Under the pieces are notes generated by a model. It saw nothing but the letters and a program-made list of their open reading frames with translations, was not told the origin of the DNA and did no database searches. A DNA stretch of 64,000 bases from an alpha proteobacterium AAP38 (lineage in GTDB: Bacteria > Pseudomonadota > Alphaproteobacteria > Azospirillales > Azospirillaceae): positions 1-64,000 of the forward strand of contig LJHR01000008.1 of assembly GCA_001296005.1 (NCBI GenBank), written 5' to 3'. This document shows, piece by piece, positions 8,002 to 17,267 of the stretch (the stretch's first letter is position 1; the number at the start of each line of letters is the position of its first letter). Made by a program: the position numbers and the translations under genes.

Positions 8002-8685
8002 ATGAAACCTGTTTCGCGCCGTTCCCTGCTGGCGGGTCTTGCGGCCCTGCCGGCCATGCCGGTGCTCGCCACCACCGCCGTGCCAGCCGTGGATGCGGCC
8101 TTGGTCCTGGCCATCGACGCATCGGCCAGTATCGACCAGGGTCTGCTGGATTTCCAGTTGCGCGGCCATGCCGCCGCCTTCCGTCACAAGGCCGTGGAGG
8201 AAGCCATATCCAGGTCAAGTGGCAACGGCATTGCAGTAATGCTGGCGCAGTTCGCGGGGCCGGAGACGCTGACGACCCTCGTGCCCTGGCGGGTCCTGAA
8301 ATCCGGGCGGGACTGCGAGGGCTTTGCCGCCACCATCGACGCCGCGCCCGGCGTGTTCATGGGCGGGTCGACGGCGCTGGGCAGTGCCGTGGTCCAGGCC
8401 GTGGCCCTGCTGGACGCCGTCCCCTATAGTACGGCCAAGCGGACGCTGGATATCGTGTCGAACGGGTTCAGCAATGCCGGCATCGATCCGCGTTCGGCCC
8501 GTGGCTATGCCGCCAGCGCCAATGTTACCGTCAATGGTCTGGCCATCCTGAACGAGTATGACTGGCTGGAAGGCTATTTCGCGGAAAATGTCATCGCGGG
8601 CCGTGGTTCGTTCGTACGCACAGCCAATGACCTGAACAGTTTTGCTGGCGTGTTGCTGGGCAAGCTGGTGACGGAGATGGTGTAA
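8002..8685 (+). CDS. DUF1194 von Willebrand A-like exported protein
   Basis: Protein of 227 residues with a twin-arginine-like N-terminus (VSRRSLLAG) and a signal segment ending near Ala24. The body is a von Willebrand factor A-like domain of the DUF1194 family, with DASAS (Asp39, Ser41, Ser43) as the first metal-ion adhesion site motif and GGSTALG for the second. The third acidic position reads VSNGFSN, with Asn154 where Asp is usual, so metal binding may be weakened. No function is established. It lies 31 bases after mutY, perhaps co-transcribed, and ends in a strong terminator. Confidence 0.75.
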   Translation: MKPVSRRSLLAGLAALPAMPVLATTAVPAVDAALVLAIDASASIDQGLLDFQLRGHAAAFRHKAVEEAISRSSGNGIAVMLAQFAGPETLTTLVPWRVLKSGRDCEGFAATIDAAPGVFMGGSTALGSAVVQAVALLDAVPYSTAKRTLDIVSNGFSNAGIDPRSARGYAASANVTVNGLAILNEYDWLEGYFAENVIAGRGSFVRTANDLNSFAGVLLGKLVTEMV

Positions 8686-8692
8686 AAATAAA

Positions 8693-8722
8693 ACCGGGGC
8701 GGGTTTTGATACCCGCCCCGGT
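8693..8722. terminator. Bidirectional terminator between DUF1194 and the second TerC gene
   Basis: ACCGGGGCGGGT (8693-8704) and ACCCGCCCCGGT (8711-8722) form a perfect 12-bp stem with a 6-base loop. AAAATAAAA on the left gives a good T-run on the minus strand, serving the TerC gene that ends at 8747; the plus-strand side is less T-rich. Confidence 0.8.
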
Positions 8723-8746
8723 CTGCTTCTACTTTACGCTTGCTGA

Positions 8747-9736
8747 TCAGGCCTGTTTTTCAACCGACTGACCGCGCGTCTTGTACAGCGAGTAGAGTAC
8801 GCCCGCCGCCAGCAGACCGAAGGTCACAGACAGCGAAATGGCGGGGTCCAGCTTGCCATAGATCTGATTCCAGAAGATCTTGCCACCGATGAACACCAGC
8901 ACGACGGCCAGCGCGTATTTCAGATAGTGGAAGCGGTGGACCATGGCGGCCAACGCGAAGTAGAGCGCGCGCAGGCCCAGGATGGCGAAGATGTTGCTGG
9001 TATAGACGATGAACGGGTCGGTCGTGATGGCGAAGATGGCGGGCACACTGTCCACCGCAAACACGATGTCGGCGAACTCGACCATCAGCAGCGCCAGGAA
9101 CAAGGGCGTGGCCCAGCGCACCACCTTGCCCGTCTTGGGGTCCGGCTGCTTCACGAAGAAGGCGTTGCCGTGCAGTTCATCCGTGACGCGCATGCGGCGG
9201 CGCAGGAAGCGGACCATGGCATTGTCATCCATGGAGGGTTCCTTGTCGCCCATGAACAGCATCTTCACGCCGGTCAGGATCAGGAAGCCGCCGAAGATGT
9301 AGAGCAGCCAGTCGAATTCCGTGACCAGGGCCGCACCCAGACCGATCATGATGCCGCGCAGCACGATGACGCCCAGGATACCCCAGAACAGCACCCGGTG
9401 CTGATACAGGCGCGGGATGGCGAAATAGCCGAAAATCAGCGAGATAACGAAGACGTTATCCATGGCCAGCGCCTTTTCCAGCGCAAAGCCCGTGAAATAC
9501 TGCATGCCCGGCGTCGGGCCCAGATACCACCACACCCAGCCGCCGAAGGCAGCCGCAATGGCGATATACAGCGCGGAGAGCACGAGGCTTTCGCGCACGC
9601 CGATTTCGTGGTCGTTCTTGTTGAGCACGCCCAGGTCGAAGACCAGAAGAGCAATAACGATAGAAATAAATACCAGCCAGAGCCAGAGGGCCTTGCCCAG
9701 AACCGGCTCAAGCATGATCGTGGCGAGAAACTCCAT
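8747..9736 (-). CDS. TerC family membrane protein, Alx-like
   Basis: Inner-membrane protein of 329 residues with about nine helices, the length and layout of the Alx subgroup. The helix aspartates are in KALAMDNVFVISL and VEFADIVFAVDSVPAIFA. E. coli Alx is implicated in manganese homeostasis; TerC proteins in Bacillus help load exported enzymes with metal. GGAGG lies 8 bases before the ATG. The leader (9737-9864) holds a 7-bp hairpin (9800-9806/9811-9817), but I could not match it to the yybP-ykoY manganese riboswitch often found before such genes. Confidence 0.9.
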   Translation of the reverse strand: MEFLATIMLEPVLGKALWLWLVFISIVIALLVFDLGVLNKNDHEIGVRESLVLSALYIAIAAAFGGWVWWYLGPTPGMQYFTGFALEKALAMDNVFVISLIFGYFAIPRLYQHRVLFWGILGVIVLRGIMIGLGAALVTEFDWLLYIFGGFLILTGVKMLFMGDKEPSMDDNAMVRFLRRRMRVTDELHGNAFFVKQPDPKTGKVVRWATPLFLALLMVEFADIVFAVDSVPAIFAITTDPFIVYTSNIFAILGLRALYFALAAMVHRFHYLKYALAVVLVFIGGKIFWNQIYGKLDPAISLSVTFGLLAAGVLYSLYKTRGQSVEKQA

Positions 9737-9864
9737 GGGAGTGCCTCCAGTAGATCAGCCGAGTGCTTGCGTCAGCGACGAGGGTTCTATCCGACATCGC
9801 AGCCAACGCCTTGGCTGCCAGAGGGGCCCGGATGGTCGCAGATTTAGGATGGGCTTTCAGGCCT

Positions 9865-10641
9865 TCAAGAGGGGCGGCGCAAAATTTCTCGCACCTTCGC
9901 GATACGCGCAAACCGAAAGAAGGCGATGATGGCGGCCAGTTCCAGGCCATAGAGGCCGAACACCCAATAGCCCTTGAGGAAGAAATACCGGACCAGATTG
10001 ACGGGAAATTCCGTCATGGCCCGGAAGGCCCCATACCGCCGGCCCTTGCCCCGCGCCACGATCTCTTCCGCCTGCGCCGTGGAATAGCGGTTCAGCTTGG
10101 CGATCAGGTCGCCATGATGGCGGATGGAATAATGCGCGATGATCGGCGACAGGGCGCCGACCCGACCGCTGTGCATTTCCACGGCATCATGGGTGGCGCT
10201 GTCGGCAAAACGGCCATGGCGGCGGTCATAGAGGCGGACGTAATTGTGCCGTGGGGCGAACCGATGAGGCCGCTTCTGTCCGGCCAGGGTCATAACGGTG
10301 CGGATGCGATAGCCCTGCAACACCGGCTGCCCAGCCGCGAACAGTGCCCGCACCGCCGGTTCCAATGCGGGTTCCGGCACCTCATCCGCGTCCAGGTTCA
10401 GCAGCCAGTCATGCCGGCACTGTTCCTCGGCAAAGCGTTTCTGGGGACCATAGCCGGGCCAGTCATGATGAATGACCCTGGCCCCCAGCGACCGGGCCAG
10501 TTCCGGCGTGCCATCGCTGCTGCCGCTATCCACCACCAGCACCTCATCCACCCAGTCGCGCACGGACAGGATGACGGGGCCAATGCGGTCGGCCTCGTTC
10601 AGGGCGATGATGAAGACAGAGAGGGGAAGTTTCCCGCTCAT
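9865..10641 (-). CDS. Family 2 glycosyltransferase (WaaE/KdtX-like)
   Basis: Protein of 258 residues with a GT-A fold N-terminus: [14 protein letters not shown], the nucleotide-sugar motif [10 protein letters not shown] and the DxD-like LDADEV. The C-terminal part has hydrophobic stretches ([14 protein letters not shown]) suggesting membrane association. Similar enzymes add glucose to the lipopolysaccharide inner core. Its ATG overlaps the ispH stop codon by 4 bases, so translation is coupled to ispH. The acceptor sugar is inferred only. Confidence 0.8.
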   Translation of the reverse strand: MSGKLPLSVFIIALNEADRIGPVILSVRDWVDEVLVVDSGSSDGTPELARSLGARVIHHDWPGYGPQKRFAEEQCRHDWLLNLDADEVPEPALEPAVRALFAAGQPVLQGYRIRTVMTLAGQKRPHRFAPRHNYVRLYDRRHGRFADSATHDAVEMHSGRVGALSPIIAHYSIRHHGDLIAKLNRYSTAQAEEIVARGKGRRYGAFRAMTEFPVNLVRYFFLKGYWVFGLYGLELAAIIAFFRFARIAKVREILRRPS

Positions 10642-11609
10642 TCCGCCGCCAGAATCCTCGGCAGCTTGAAGATCACATTCTCCGTGGCGGTCACCACCTC
10701 CTCCACGGTCACTGCGAACCGTTCCCGCAATGCTGCCAGCACCTCATCCACCAGTACCTCCGGGGCGGACGCGCCCGCCGTGATGCCCAGGGTGCGGACC
10801 TTGGACAGGCGGTCCCAGTCGATCTGGGCCGCGCGCTGCACCAGCATGGCGCGGGTGCAGCCATGGGCGCGCGCCACCTCCACCAGCCGCACGGAGTTGG
10901 AGGAATTGGGTGCGCCCAGCACCAGCAGCGCATCGGCGCGCGGGGCGATGGCCTTCACCGCGCCCTGCCGGTTGGTGGTGGCGTAGCAGATATCCTCCCG
11001 CTTCGGCCCGGAAATGCTGGGGAAGCGGTCACGCAGGGCGTCCACGATGGCGCCGGTATCATCCACCGACAGCGTGGTCTGGGTGGCAAAGGCCAGATTA
11101 TCGGGGTCATCGACCACTAGGCCCGCCACATCCTCCACTGTCTCCACCAGCTTCACCGCACCCGACGGCAACTGGCCGATGGTGCCCACCACCTCCGGAT
11201 GGCCTGCATGGCCGATCAGCAGGACGGTGCGCCCGACCTCATGATGATGCTCGGCCTCGCGATGCACCTTGGAGACGAGCGGACAGGTCGCATCGACATA
11301 GATCATGTTGCGGCGCTGCGCCTCGGCGGGGATGGCCTTGGGCACGCCATGGGCGGAGAAGACGACGGGCCGGTCATCCGGCACCTCGTCCAGTTCCTTC
11401 ACGAACACCGCCCCCTTTGCCTCCAGGCTTTCCACCACGAAGCGGTTATGCACGATCTCATGCCGGACATAGACGGGGGCGCCGAATTTCTTCAGCGCCG
11501 TTTCCACGATCTGGATGGCCCGGTCCACCCCGGCACAGAAGCCGCGCGGCGCCGCCAGCAGCACATGCAGGGGCGGAAGCGGGGCGGAGGGGGCGATAAT
11601 GTCGGACAT
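10638..11609 (-). CDS. ispH: 4-hydroxy-3-methylbut-2-enyl diphosphate reductase IspH
   Basis: Last enzyme of the MEP isoprenoid pathway, making IPP and DMAPP. The protein has 323 residues. The iron-sulfur cysteines are Cys25 (PRGFCAGV), Cys109 (DATCPLV) and Cys208 ([11 protein letters not shown]), and the substrate-site His is in HEIVHNR. The start at 11609 (MSDIIAP) was preferred over an earlier in-frame start at 11714 because the family begins close to the [14 protein letters not shown] block. It leads a two-gene operon with the glycosyltransferase. Confidence 0.96.
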   Translation of the reverse strand: MSDIIAPSAPLPPLHVLLAAPRGFCAGVDRAIQIVETALKKFGAPVYVRHEIVHNRFVVESLEAKGAVFVKELDEVPDDRPVVFSAHGVPKAIPAEAQRRNMIYVDATCPLVSKVHREAEHHHEVGRTVLLIGHAGHPEVVGTIGQLPSGAVKLVETVEDVAGLVVDDPDNLAFATQTTLSVDDTGAIVDALRDRFPSISGPKREDICYATTNRQGAVKAIAPRADALLVLGAPNSSNSVRLVEVARAHGCTRAMLVQRAAQIDWDRLSKVRTLGITAGASAPEVLVDEVLAALRERFAVTVEEVVTATENVIFKLPRILAAE

Positions 11610-11773
11610 GATGATGGGGGTGTCCCTGTCGATACGTGTCAGTGCCGGGTGCCACGCTTGCGCGGCTGGGTGCCCACCTATATTGTCGCAACCCGGCGTG
11701 TGGGAAGGTGCCATTCAATTGACATGGTCGCCGCCCATTCATGTCCCGGTGAATGGAAGTGAACGGACGTTTG

Positions 11774-12316
11774 ATGACCAGCCCCATGATGACCACCCGG
11801 CCCAACCATAGCCCGGTTCCGACCAACAGGAAAGCTGCCCGCCGCATGACCCTGGCCGCGCTTGCCGGCATGGGTATGCTGGCCCTGGCCGGATGCGCCG
11901 AAAATGACGCCATGGTCGCCGGCTGTCCCAATGTCGGCGTGCTGCGCGATGCCGGGACCCTGCGCACCGATCAGGGCGTGGCCATCCTGTCGGGCATCCT
12001 GGCCAATTGCGGCTATGACGACACGTCCGTCACCATCGCCGCCAATGTGATGATCACGGCGCGGGCCAATGAGGGTGCGGTGGGCGGCACCATCCCCGTC
12101 ACCTATTTCGTGGCCGTCACCGACCCGAACCGCAACATCCTGTCCAAGAAGACCTTCACCACCAACGTGACGGTCGGCAGCGACACGCAGGAGACCCTGA
12201 CCCAGGTTATCCCCGTGCCGAAGACCATGGATGCCCGCTGGTTTGAGGTGCTGGTCGGGTTCCAGCTGACGCCCGAACAGGTGGCGGCCAACCGTAACAG
12301 CAACGAAGGCCGGTAA
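11774..12316 (+). CDS. Predicted lipoprotein of unknown function
   Basis: Protein of about 180 residues with a lipoprotein signal: basic RKAARR, a hydrophobic stretch and the lipobox LALAGC. The mature part contains mainly beta-type segments (VTIAANVMITARAN, VTYFVAVTDPNRNIL) and looks like a conserved alphaproteobacterial periplasmic protein, but I cannot name the family. Start choice is uncertain between ATG 11753, 11774 and later Met codons. 11774 has a CGGACG-like site before it. It is divergent from ispH. Likely outer- or inner-membrane anchored. Confidence 0.7.
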   Translation: MTSPMMTTRPNHSPVPTNRKAARRMTLAALAGMGMLALAGCAENDAMVAGCPNVGVLRDAGTLRTDQGVAILSGILANCGYDDTSVTIAANVMITARANEGAVGGTIPVTYFVAVTDPNRNILSKKTFTTNVTVGSDTQETLTQVIPVPKTMDARWFEVLVGFQLTPEQVAANRNSNEGR

Positions 12317-12367
12317 GCGTATCGCGCGGGGCATCCCCCGCGCGGTATGGCCCTGCACGAGTTTGCA

Positions 12368-12395
12368 TTGACAGCGGCGCCGCAAAGCGTAGTTT
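12368..12395 (+). promoter_or_regulatory. Promoter of the glycine cleavage operon
   Basis: TTGACA (12368-12373), a 16-base spacer and TAGTTT (12390-12395) lie just upstream of the glycine riboswitch. This is close to a consensus housekeeping promoter and is properly placed to start the leader RNA. Confidence 0.6.
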
Positions 12396-12417
12396 GGCGC
12401 CGATCAGCCGACGACCC

Positions 12418-12666
12418 CATGCGGGAGAGACCGGTAACCTGGAAACAGGCCAACGGCGCCGAAGGAGCAACCGCCCCCGGAAACTCTCAGGCAAAAGGAC
12501 CGCGAAGGGTAGGCACATCTGGAAAGCAGGCGGGTCCGGTTCACCGGGCCGACAGCCCACCGACGGAGTAAGTGGACGCCGAATGGCGCCGCGAATCTCT
12601 CAGGGGCCAGGACAGAGGGGGGCAACCGCCACGGGGACGATCCCCGTGACGGGTGAAACCTGTCCT
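12418..12666 (+). ncRNA. Tandem glycine riboswitch with expression platform
   Basis: Two successive glycine-aptamer-like units precede gcvT. The first (about 12418-12512) has GCGGGAGAGACC, GCCGAAGGAGCAACCGCC and AACTCTCAGGCAAAAGGACC. The second (about 12515-12620) has TCTGGAAAGC, a more diverged CGCCGAATGGCGCC core and AATCTCTCAGGGGCCAGGAC. Downstream, CACGGGGA/TCCCCGTG (12630-12637/12641-12648) forms a hairpin. AGGACAG of aptamer 2 (12609-12615) is the exact complement of CTGTCCT (12660-12666), just before the gcvT ribosome-binding site. Glycine binding would therefore compete with this long-range pairing, turning on gcvT-H-P. Confidence 0.92.
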
Positions 12667-12683
12667 GATGGGAGTGCCCCGCC

Positions 12684-13802
12684 TTGGGTGACACCAGCCT
12701 GCTGCGTACGCCGCTTTATGATCTGCATGTGGAACGGGGCGCCAAAATGGTGCCGTTCGCCGGCTATGACATGCCGGTCCAGTATCCGCTGGGCGTGCTG
12801 AAGGAACATCTGCATACGCGCGCCCGCGCCGGCCTGTTCGATGTGTCCCATATGGGGCAGGTCCGCCTGCGCGGCGCGGATATCGACAGCGTGATCAAGG
12901 CGCTGGAAGCGCTGGTGCCCGGCGATATCGCAGCATTGGTGCCGGGTCGCATCCGCTACACCATGTTCACCAACGATACCGCCGGCATCCTGGATGACCT
13001 GATGGTCACGCGGTTTGAGGATCACCTGTATGTGGTGATCAATGCCGGCTGCAAGACCGAAGACCTGGCCCATCTCAAGGCCAATCTGCCGGGCGACATC
13101 ACCATCGACTATCTGGGCGATGATGCGGGCCTGCTGGCCCTGCAAGGTCCGGAAGCAGCCGCTGTCATGGCCCGCCTGCTGCCCGAAGCCGCCGATATGG
13201 GCTTCATGAGCGCGCGGGCCGCAATGATTGACGGCATTCCGGTGCAGATCAGCCGGTCCGGCTATACCGGTGAAGACGGGTATGAGATCAGCGTGGGTGC
13301 GGCGGATGCCGAGAAGCTGGCCCGCCTGATCCTGGCACAGGACGGCGTGGAGGCCATCGGCCTGGGCGCGCGCGATTCGCTGCGTCTGGAGGCCGGGCTT
13401 TGCCTTTACGGCCATGACATCGACACAAGCACCAGCCCGATTGAAGCCGCATTGAACTGGACCATCTCCAAGCGACGGCGGACCGATGGCGGCTTCCCCG
13501 GTGCTGGCGTCGTGCAGGCGCAACTGGCCGGCGGCCCCGCCCGCCGCCGCGTGGGCATCCAGCCGGAAGGCAAGGCCCCGGCGCGTGAACATACCGAAAT
13601 CCAGGATCTCTCCGGCAACCGCATCGGGGAAATCACCAGCGGCGGCTTCGGCCCCACCGCCGGCGGCCCCGTCGCCATGGGCTATGTCGATACCGGCTTC
13701 GCCGCCGTCGGCACGGATGTCCAACTGATCGTGCGCGGCAAGGCAATGCCGGCCAAGGTCGCCGCCCTGCCCTTTGCACCGCATCGTTATTTCAAGGGCT
13801 GA
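12684..13802 (+). CDS. gcvT: Aminomethyltransferase, glycine cleavage T-protein
   Basis: Folate-dependent T-protein of 372 residues. It transfers the aminomethyl group from lipoylated H-protein to tetrahydrofolate, releasing ammonia. Family signatures are TPLYDLHVERGAKMVPFAGYD, FDVSHMGQVR and SRSGYTGEDGYEI. The start is TTG 12684, preceded by GGGAG; no in-frame ATG or GTG lies upstream, so the rare start seems real. First gene of gcvT-gcvH-gcvPA-gcvPB, under the glycine riboswitch. Confidence 0.95.
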   Translation: MGDTSLLRTPLYDLHVERGAKMVPFAGYDMPVQYPLGVLKEHLHTRARAGLFDVSHMGQVRLRGADIDSVIKALEALVPGDIAALVPGRIRYTMFTNDTAGILDDLMVTRFEDHLYVVINAGCKTEDLAHLKANLPGDITIDYLGDDAGLLALQGPEAAAVMARLLPEAADMGFMSARAAMIDGIPVQISRSGYTGEDGYEISVGAADAEKLARLILAQDGVEAIGLGARDSLRLEAGLCLYGHDIDTSTSPIEAALNWTISKRRRTDGGFPGAGVVQAQLAGGPARRRVGIQPEGKAPAREHTEIQDLSGNRIGEITSGGFGPTAGGPVAMGYVDTGFAAVGTDVQLIVRGKAMPAKVAALPFAPHRYFKG

Positions 13803-13841
13803 AGCCCTTTCCCACGTTACCCCCAAACGAAAGACCGACCC

Positions 13842-14213
13842 ATGACCATCCGTTTCACCAAGGACCATGAGTGGATCAAGCTGGACGGCGGCGTCGCCAC
13901 CGTCGGCATCACCGACTATGCCCAGAATGCGCTGGGCGATGTGGTGTTTGTCGAGGTGCCGGACGCCGGCAAGGTGCTGGAACAGGGCAAGGACGCCGCC
14001 GTGGTCGAATCGGTGAAGGCCGCCTCTGAGATCTACGCCCCCGTCGATGGCACAGTCATCGAAGGCAATGCCGCCCTGGGCGACGACCCGTCGCTGGTGA
14101 ACACCGCCCCGGAAGGCGATGGCTGGTTCTTCAAGATGTCCATCAAGGACATGGCGCAGTTCGACGCGCTGATGGACCAGGACGCCTACAAGTCCTTCAC
14201 CGAGGGGCTGTGA
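13842..14213 (+). CDS. gcvH: Glycine cleavage system H-protein
   Basis: Lipoyl-carrier protein of 123 residues that shuttles the aminomethyl intermediate between the P, T and L proteins. The lipoylation site is Lys59 in [13 protein letters not shown]. Length and the start motif TKDHEWIKL fit the family. It follows gcvT by 39 bases, and its TGA stop overlaps the ATG of gcvPA. No L-protein gene is in the window; a shared dihydrolipoamide dehydrogenase elsewhere is expected. Confidence 0.97.
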   Translation: MTIRFTKDHEWIKLDGGVATVGITDYAQNALGDVVFVEVPDAGKVLEQGKDAAVVESVKAASEIYAPVDGTVIEGNAALGDDPSLVNTAPEGDGWFFKMSIKDMAQFDALMDQDAYKSFTEGL

Positions 14214-15559
14214 TGCGTTACCTGCCGCTGACCGATGCCGACCGTTCATCCATGCTGGCCACCATCGGGGTGGACAGTGTGGATGCCCTGTTCCGCGATG
14301 TTCCCGACCATGCCAAGCTGCCGGGCAAGATCGCCGGCCTGCCCGACCATAAGGGCGAGTTGGAGGTGGAACGCCACCTGTCGCGTCTGGCCGCGAAGAA
14401 TGTCACGGCCTCGTCCGTACCGTTCTTTGTGGGGGCGGGTGCGTACAAGCACCATGTCCCCGCCTCGGTCGACCAGATCCTGCTGCGGGGCGAGTTCCTG
14501 ACCAGCTACACGCCGTACCAGCCGGAAGTGACGCAGGGCACGCTGCAATATCTGTTCGAATTCCAGACGCAGGTGGCGCTGCTGACCGGCATGGATGTGG
14601 CCAACGCCTCCATGTATGACGGGGCGACGGGTACGGCGGAGGCCGTCCTGATGGCCGCGCGCGTCAATAAGCGTAACAAGGTCATCCTGTCCGGCGGCTT
14701 GCACCCGCATTACCGCGAAGTGGTGGAAACCACCTGCGGCATCATGGGCATGGATATCCGCGCCCAGGCGCCCGACTGGAAGAATGCCGAAGACCTGTCC
14801 GCTCTGCTGGATGCCGAAACCGCCTGCGTCGTGGTTCAGACGCCCTCGCTGTTCGGCCATCTGCGAGACTTCACGGCCCTGTGCGATGCCGCCCACGCCA
14901 AGGGCGTGATGGTCATCGTGGTGGTGACGGAGGTTGTGTCGCTGGGGCTGCTGCCGTCGCCGGGTTCCATGGGCGCCGACATCGTGGTGTGCGAAGGCCA
15001 GTCCATCGGTAACGGCCTGAATTTCGGCGGGCCTTATGTCGGCCTGTTCGCCACCCGTGACAAGTATGTGCGCCAGATGCCGGGCCGCCTGTGCGGTCAG
15101 ACGGTGGATGCCGATGGCAAGCGCGGTTTCGTGCTGACGCTTTCCACCCGTGAGCAGCATATCCGTCGCGAAAAGGCGACGTCGAACATCTGCACGAACT
15201 CCGGCCTGTGTGCGCTGGCCTTCACCATCCACCTGTCGCTCTTGGGCGAACAGGGTCTGGTGCAACTGGCCCGCATCAATCATGCCAATGCCGTGACGCT
15301 GGCTGACAAGCTGTCCGCCGTGAAGGGCGTCAGCGTCGTCAATGATGGGTTCTTCAACGAATTTACGGTGAAGCTGCCCAAGAAGGCGGCCAAGGTCGTG
15401 TCCAAGCTGGCGGCCAAGGACATTCTGGCCGGCGTGCCGGTCAGCCGTCTGTACCCGGATGTGGAAGGGCTGGACGATCTGCTGCTGGTCGCCGCGACGG
15501 AGATCAACAGCGTGGAAGATATGGACGCGCTGGTGCGCGGCCTGGAGGAGGTTCTCTGA
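14213..15559 (+). CDS. gcvPA: Glycine dehydrogenase (decarboxylating) subunit 1
   Basis: N-terminal-half subunit of the two-chain P-protein, 448 residues. It forms a heterotetramer with GcvPB and lacks the PLP lysine. Typical blocks are [17 protein letters not shown] and [20 protein letters not shown] near the N-terminus, and [13 protein letters not shown] later. The start ATG 14213 shares a base with the gcvH stop (TGATG); GAGGGG before it is the ribosome-binding site. An earlier GTG at 14210 is in frame but less likely. Confidence 0.96.
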   Translation: MRYLPLTDADRSSMLATIGVDSVDALFRDVPDHAKLPGKIAGLPDHKGELEVERHLSRLAAKNVTASSVPFFVGAGAYKHHVPASVDQILLRGEFLTSYTPYQPEVTQGTLQYLFEFQTQVALLTGMDVANASMYDGATGTAEAVLMAARVNKRNKVILSGGLHPHYREVVETTCGIMGMDIRAQAPDWKNAEDLSALLDAETACVVVQTPSLFGHLRDFTALCDAAHAKGVMVIVVVTEVVSLGLLPSPGSMGADIVVCEGQSIGNGLNFGGPYVGLFATRDKYVRQMPGRLCGQTVDADGKRGFVLTLSTREQHIRREKATSNICTNSGLCALAFTIHLSLLGEQGLVQLARINHANAVTLADKLSAVKGVSVVNDGFFNEFTVKLPKKAAKVVSKLAAKDILAGVPVSRLYPDVEGLDDLLLVAATEINSVEDMDALVRGLEEVL

Positions 15560-17139
15560 TGGCCATGAACAATCAGGGTCGCGACAGCACCCCCCATTCC
15601 GTGTCCGTCACGGGCGACGTTGTCACCTTCACCGGCAACAAGGCGCTGCAGCAGGAAGAAGCGCTGATCTTCGAAATGGACAATCCGGGCGCCGTGGGCG
15701 TGGACTTGCCGGAGCCGGTGACCGTGAAGACGCGCCTGGGCGGCCTGTCGGCCCGCGCCGGTGTCGGCCTGCCGCAGCTGGCCGAACCCGACGTGGTGCG
15801 CCATTACACGCGCCTGAGCCAAAAGAACTTTGCCATCGACACGACCATGTACCCGCTGGGGTCGTGCACGATGAAGCATAACCCGCGCCTGAACGAGAAG
15901 ATGGCCCGTCTGCCCGGCTTCGGCGACATCCACCCGATGCAGCCGGTTGAAACGGTGCAGGGTGCGCTGGAACTGATCGATCAGCTGGCCTACTGGCTGA
16001 AGACGCTGACCGGGATGCCGGCCGTCGCCATGTCGCCGGGGGCCGGTGCCCATGGCGAGCTGTGCGGCCTCATGGCCATCCATGCGGCCCTGGATGCGCG
16101 CGGCGAAAGCCATCGCCGCCGTGTGCTGGTGCCCGAGTCTGCCCATGGCACCAACCCAGCCACGGCTGCTTTCTGTGGTTTCACCGTCGATACGATCCCG
16201 GCGGAAGAGAATGGCCGCGTCAGCGTGGAGGCCGTGAAGGCCAAGCTGGGCGATGATGTCGCCTGCATCATGCTGACCAACCCCAATACCTGCGGCCTGT
16301 TCGAACCGCAGATCCGGGAAATCGCTGACGCGGTGCATGCGGCGGGCGGCTATTTCTACTGCGACGGGGCGAATTACAACGCCATCGTCGGGCGCGTGCG
16401 CCCCGCCGACCTGGGCGTTGATGCCATGCATATTAACTTGCACAAGACCTTCTCCACGCCCCATGGCGGTGGCGGTCCGGGTTCCGGCCCGGTGGTCCTG
16501 TCCGATGCGCTGGCCCCGTTCGCGCCCCTGCCCTTCGTGGTGCATGGCAAGGATGGGTTCACGCTGGTCGAACATGCCAAGGATGCCGGCGAGGCCACGC
16601 CGTTTGGCCGCCTGAAGGGCTTCCACGGACAGATGGGCATGTTTGTGCGGGCGCTGTCCTATATGCTGTCGCACGGGGCCGATGGCCTGCGTCAGGTGGC
16701 GTCCGATGCTGTCCTGAACGCCAACTATGTGCTGGCCAGCCTGAAGGATGTCATGTCGGCATCATTCGAGGGCCCGTGCATGCACGAAGCCCTGTTCGAT
16801 GATCGCTTTCTGAAGGGCACGGGCGTCACGCCGCTGGACTTCGCCAAGGCGATGATCGACGAGGGGTACCACCCGATGACCATGTATTTCCCCCTGGTCG
16901 TCCATGGTGCCCTGCTGATCGAGCCGACGGAGACGGAGAGCAAGCGGACCCTGGATCAGTTCATCGGGACCATGCGGCACCTGGCGGAAAAGGCCATTGC
17001 CGGCGATCTGGCGCATTTCCAGGCCGCCCCCCGTCTGACCCCGCGCAAGCGGCTGGACGAAACCCAGGCCGCCCGCAAGCCGGTGCTGCGCTGGGTGAAG
17101 CCGGTGCCACAGGCCGTGGTGGCGCAGGCGGCAGAGTAA
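15559..17139 (+). CDS. gcvPB: Glycine dehydrogenase (decarboxylating) subunit 2
   Basis: PLP-bearing subunit of the two-chain P-protein, 526 residues. The PLP lysine is Lys296 in NLHKTFSTPHGGGGPG; YPLGSCTMKHNPR is another family block. With GcvPA it decarboxylates glycine and loads the H-protein. Its ATG overlaps the gcvPA stop by one base. The operon ends in a terminator 13 bases after the stop. The C-terminal tail beyond about residue 490 is rich in Ala, Val and Pro and probably flexible. Confidence 0.97.
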   Translation: MAMNNQGRDSTPHSVSVTGDVVTFTGNKALQQEEALIFEMDNPGAVGVDLPEPVTVKTRLGGLSARAGVGLPQLAEPDVVRHYTRLSQKNFAIDTTMYPLGSCTMKHNPRLNEKMARLPGFGDIHPMQPVETVQGALELIDQLAYWLKTLTGMPAVAMSPGAGAHGELCGLMAIHAALDARGESHRRRVLVPESAHGTNPATAAFCGFTVDTIPAEENGRVSVEAVKAKLGDDVACIMLTNPNTCGLFEPQIREIADAVHAAGGYFYCDGANYNAIVGRVRPADLGVDAMHINLHKTFSTPHGGGGPGSGPVVLSDALAPFAPLPFVVHGKDGFTLVEHAKDAGEATPFGRLKGFHGQMGMFVRALSYMLSHGADGLRQVASDAVLNANYVLASLKDVMSASFEGPCMHEALFDDRFLKGTGVTPLDFAKAMIDEGYHPMTMYFPLVVHGALLIEPTETESKRTLDQFIGTMRHLAEKAIAGDLAHFQAAPRLTPRKRLDETQAARKPVLRWVKPVPQAVVAQAAE

Positions 17140-17151
17140 TCCTGTTGCACG

Positions 17152-17195
17152 AAACGGCCGCTGGACGCCCTTAAGGGAATCCTGCGGCCGTTTTC
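17152..17195 (+). terminator. Terminator of the glycine cleavage operon
   Basis: AAACGGCCGC (17152-17161) and GCGGCCGTTT (17184-17193) pair perfectly and end in TTTT. The loop of 22 bases contains a small CCCTTAAGGG palindrome. Confidence 0.8.
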
Positions 17196-17267
17196 GCGTC
17201 ATCTTTATTTCATACCCATGAAGTCATCGCGTGATTTGGGGCACGGAGCAGCGTATATTCTGCCTCC

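Noticed and set aside
9737-9864. yybP-ykoY manganese riboswitch before the Alx-like gene
   Set aside because: A small hairpin is present, but the conserved GGGGAGUAG-type core of that riboswitch could not be found.
12600-14249. A 549-codon minus-strand ORF across gcvT and gcvH
   Set aside because: The plus strand carries two textbook glycine cleavage genes there; the reverse frame is rich in His, Gln and Gly without any recognisable domain.
15280-16674. A 464-codon minus-strand ORF over gcvPA/gcvPB
   Set aside because: Opposite two well-defined genes, no motifs and no plausible promoter.
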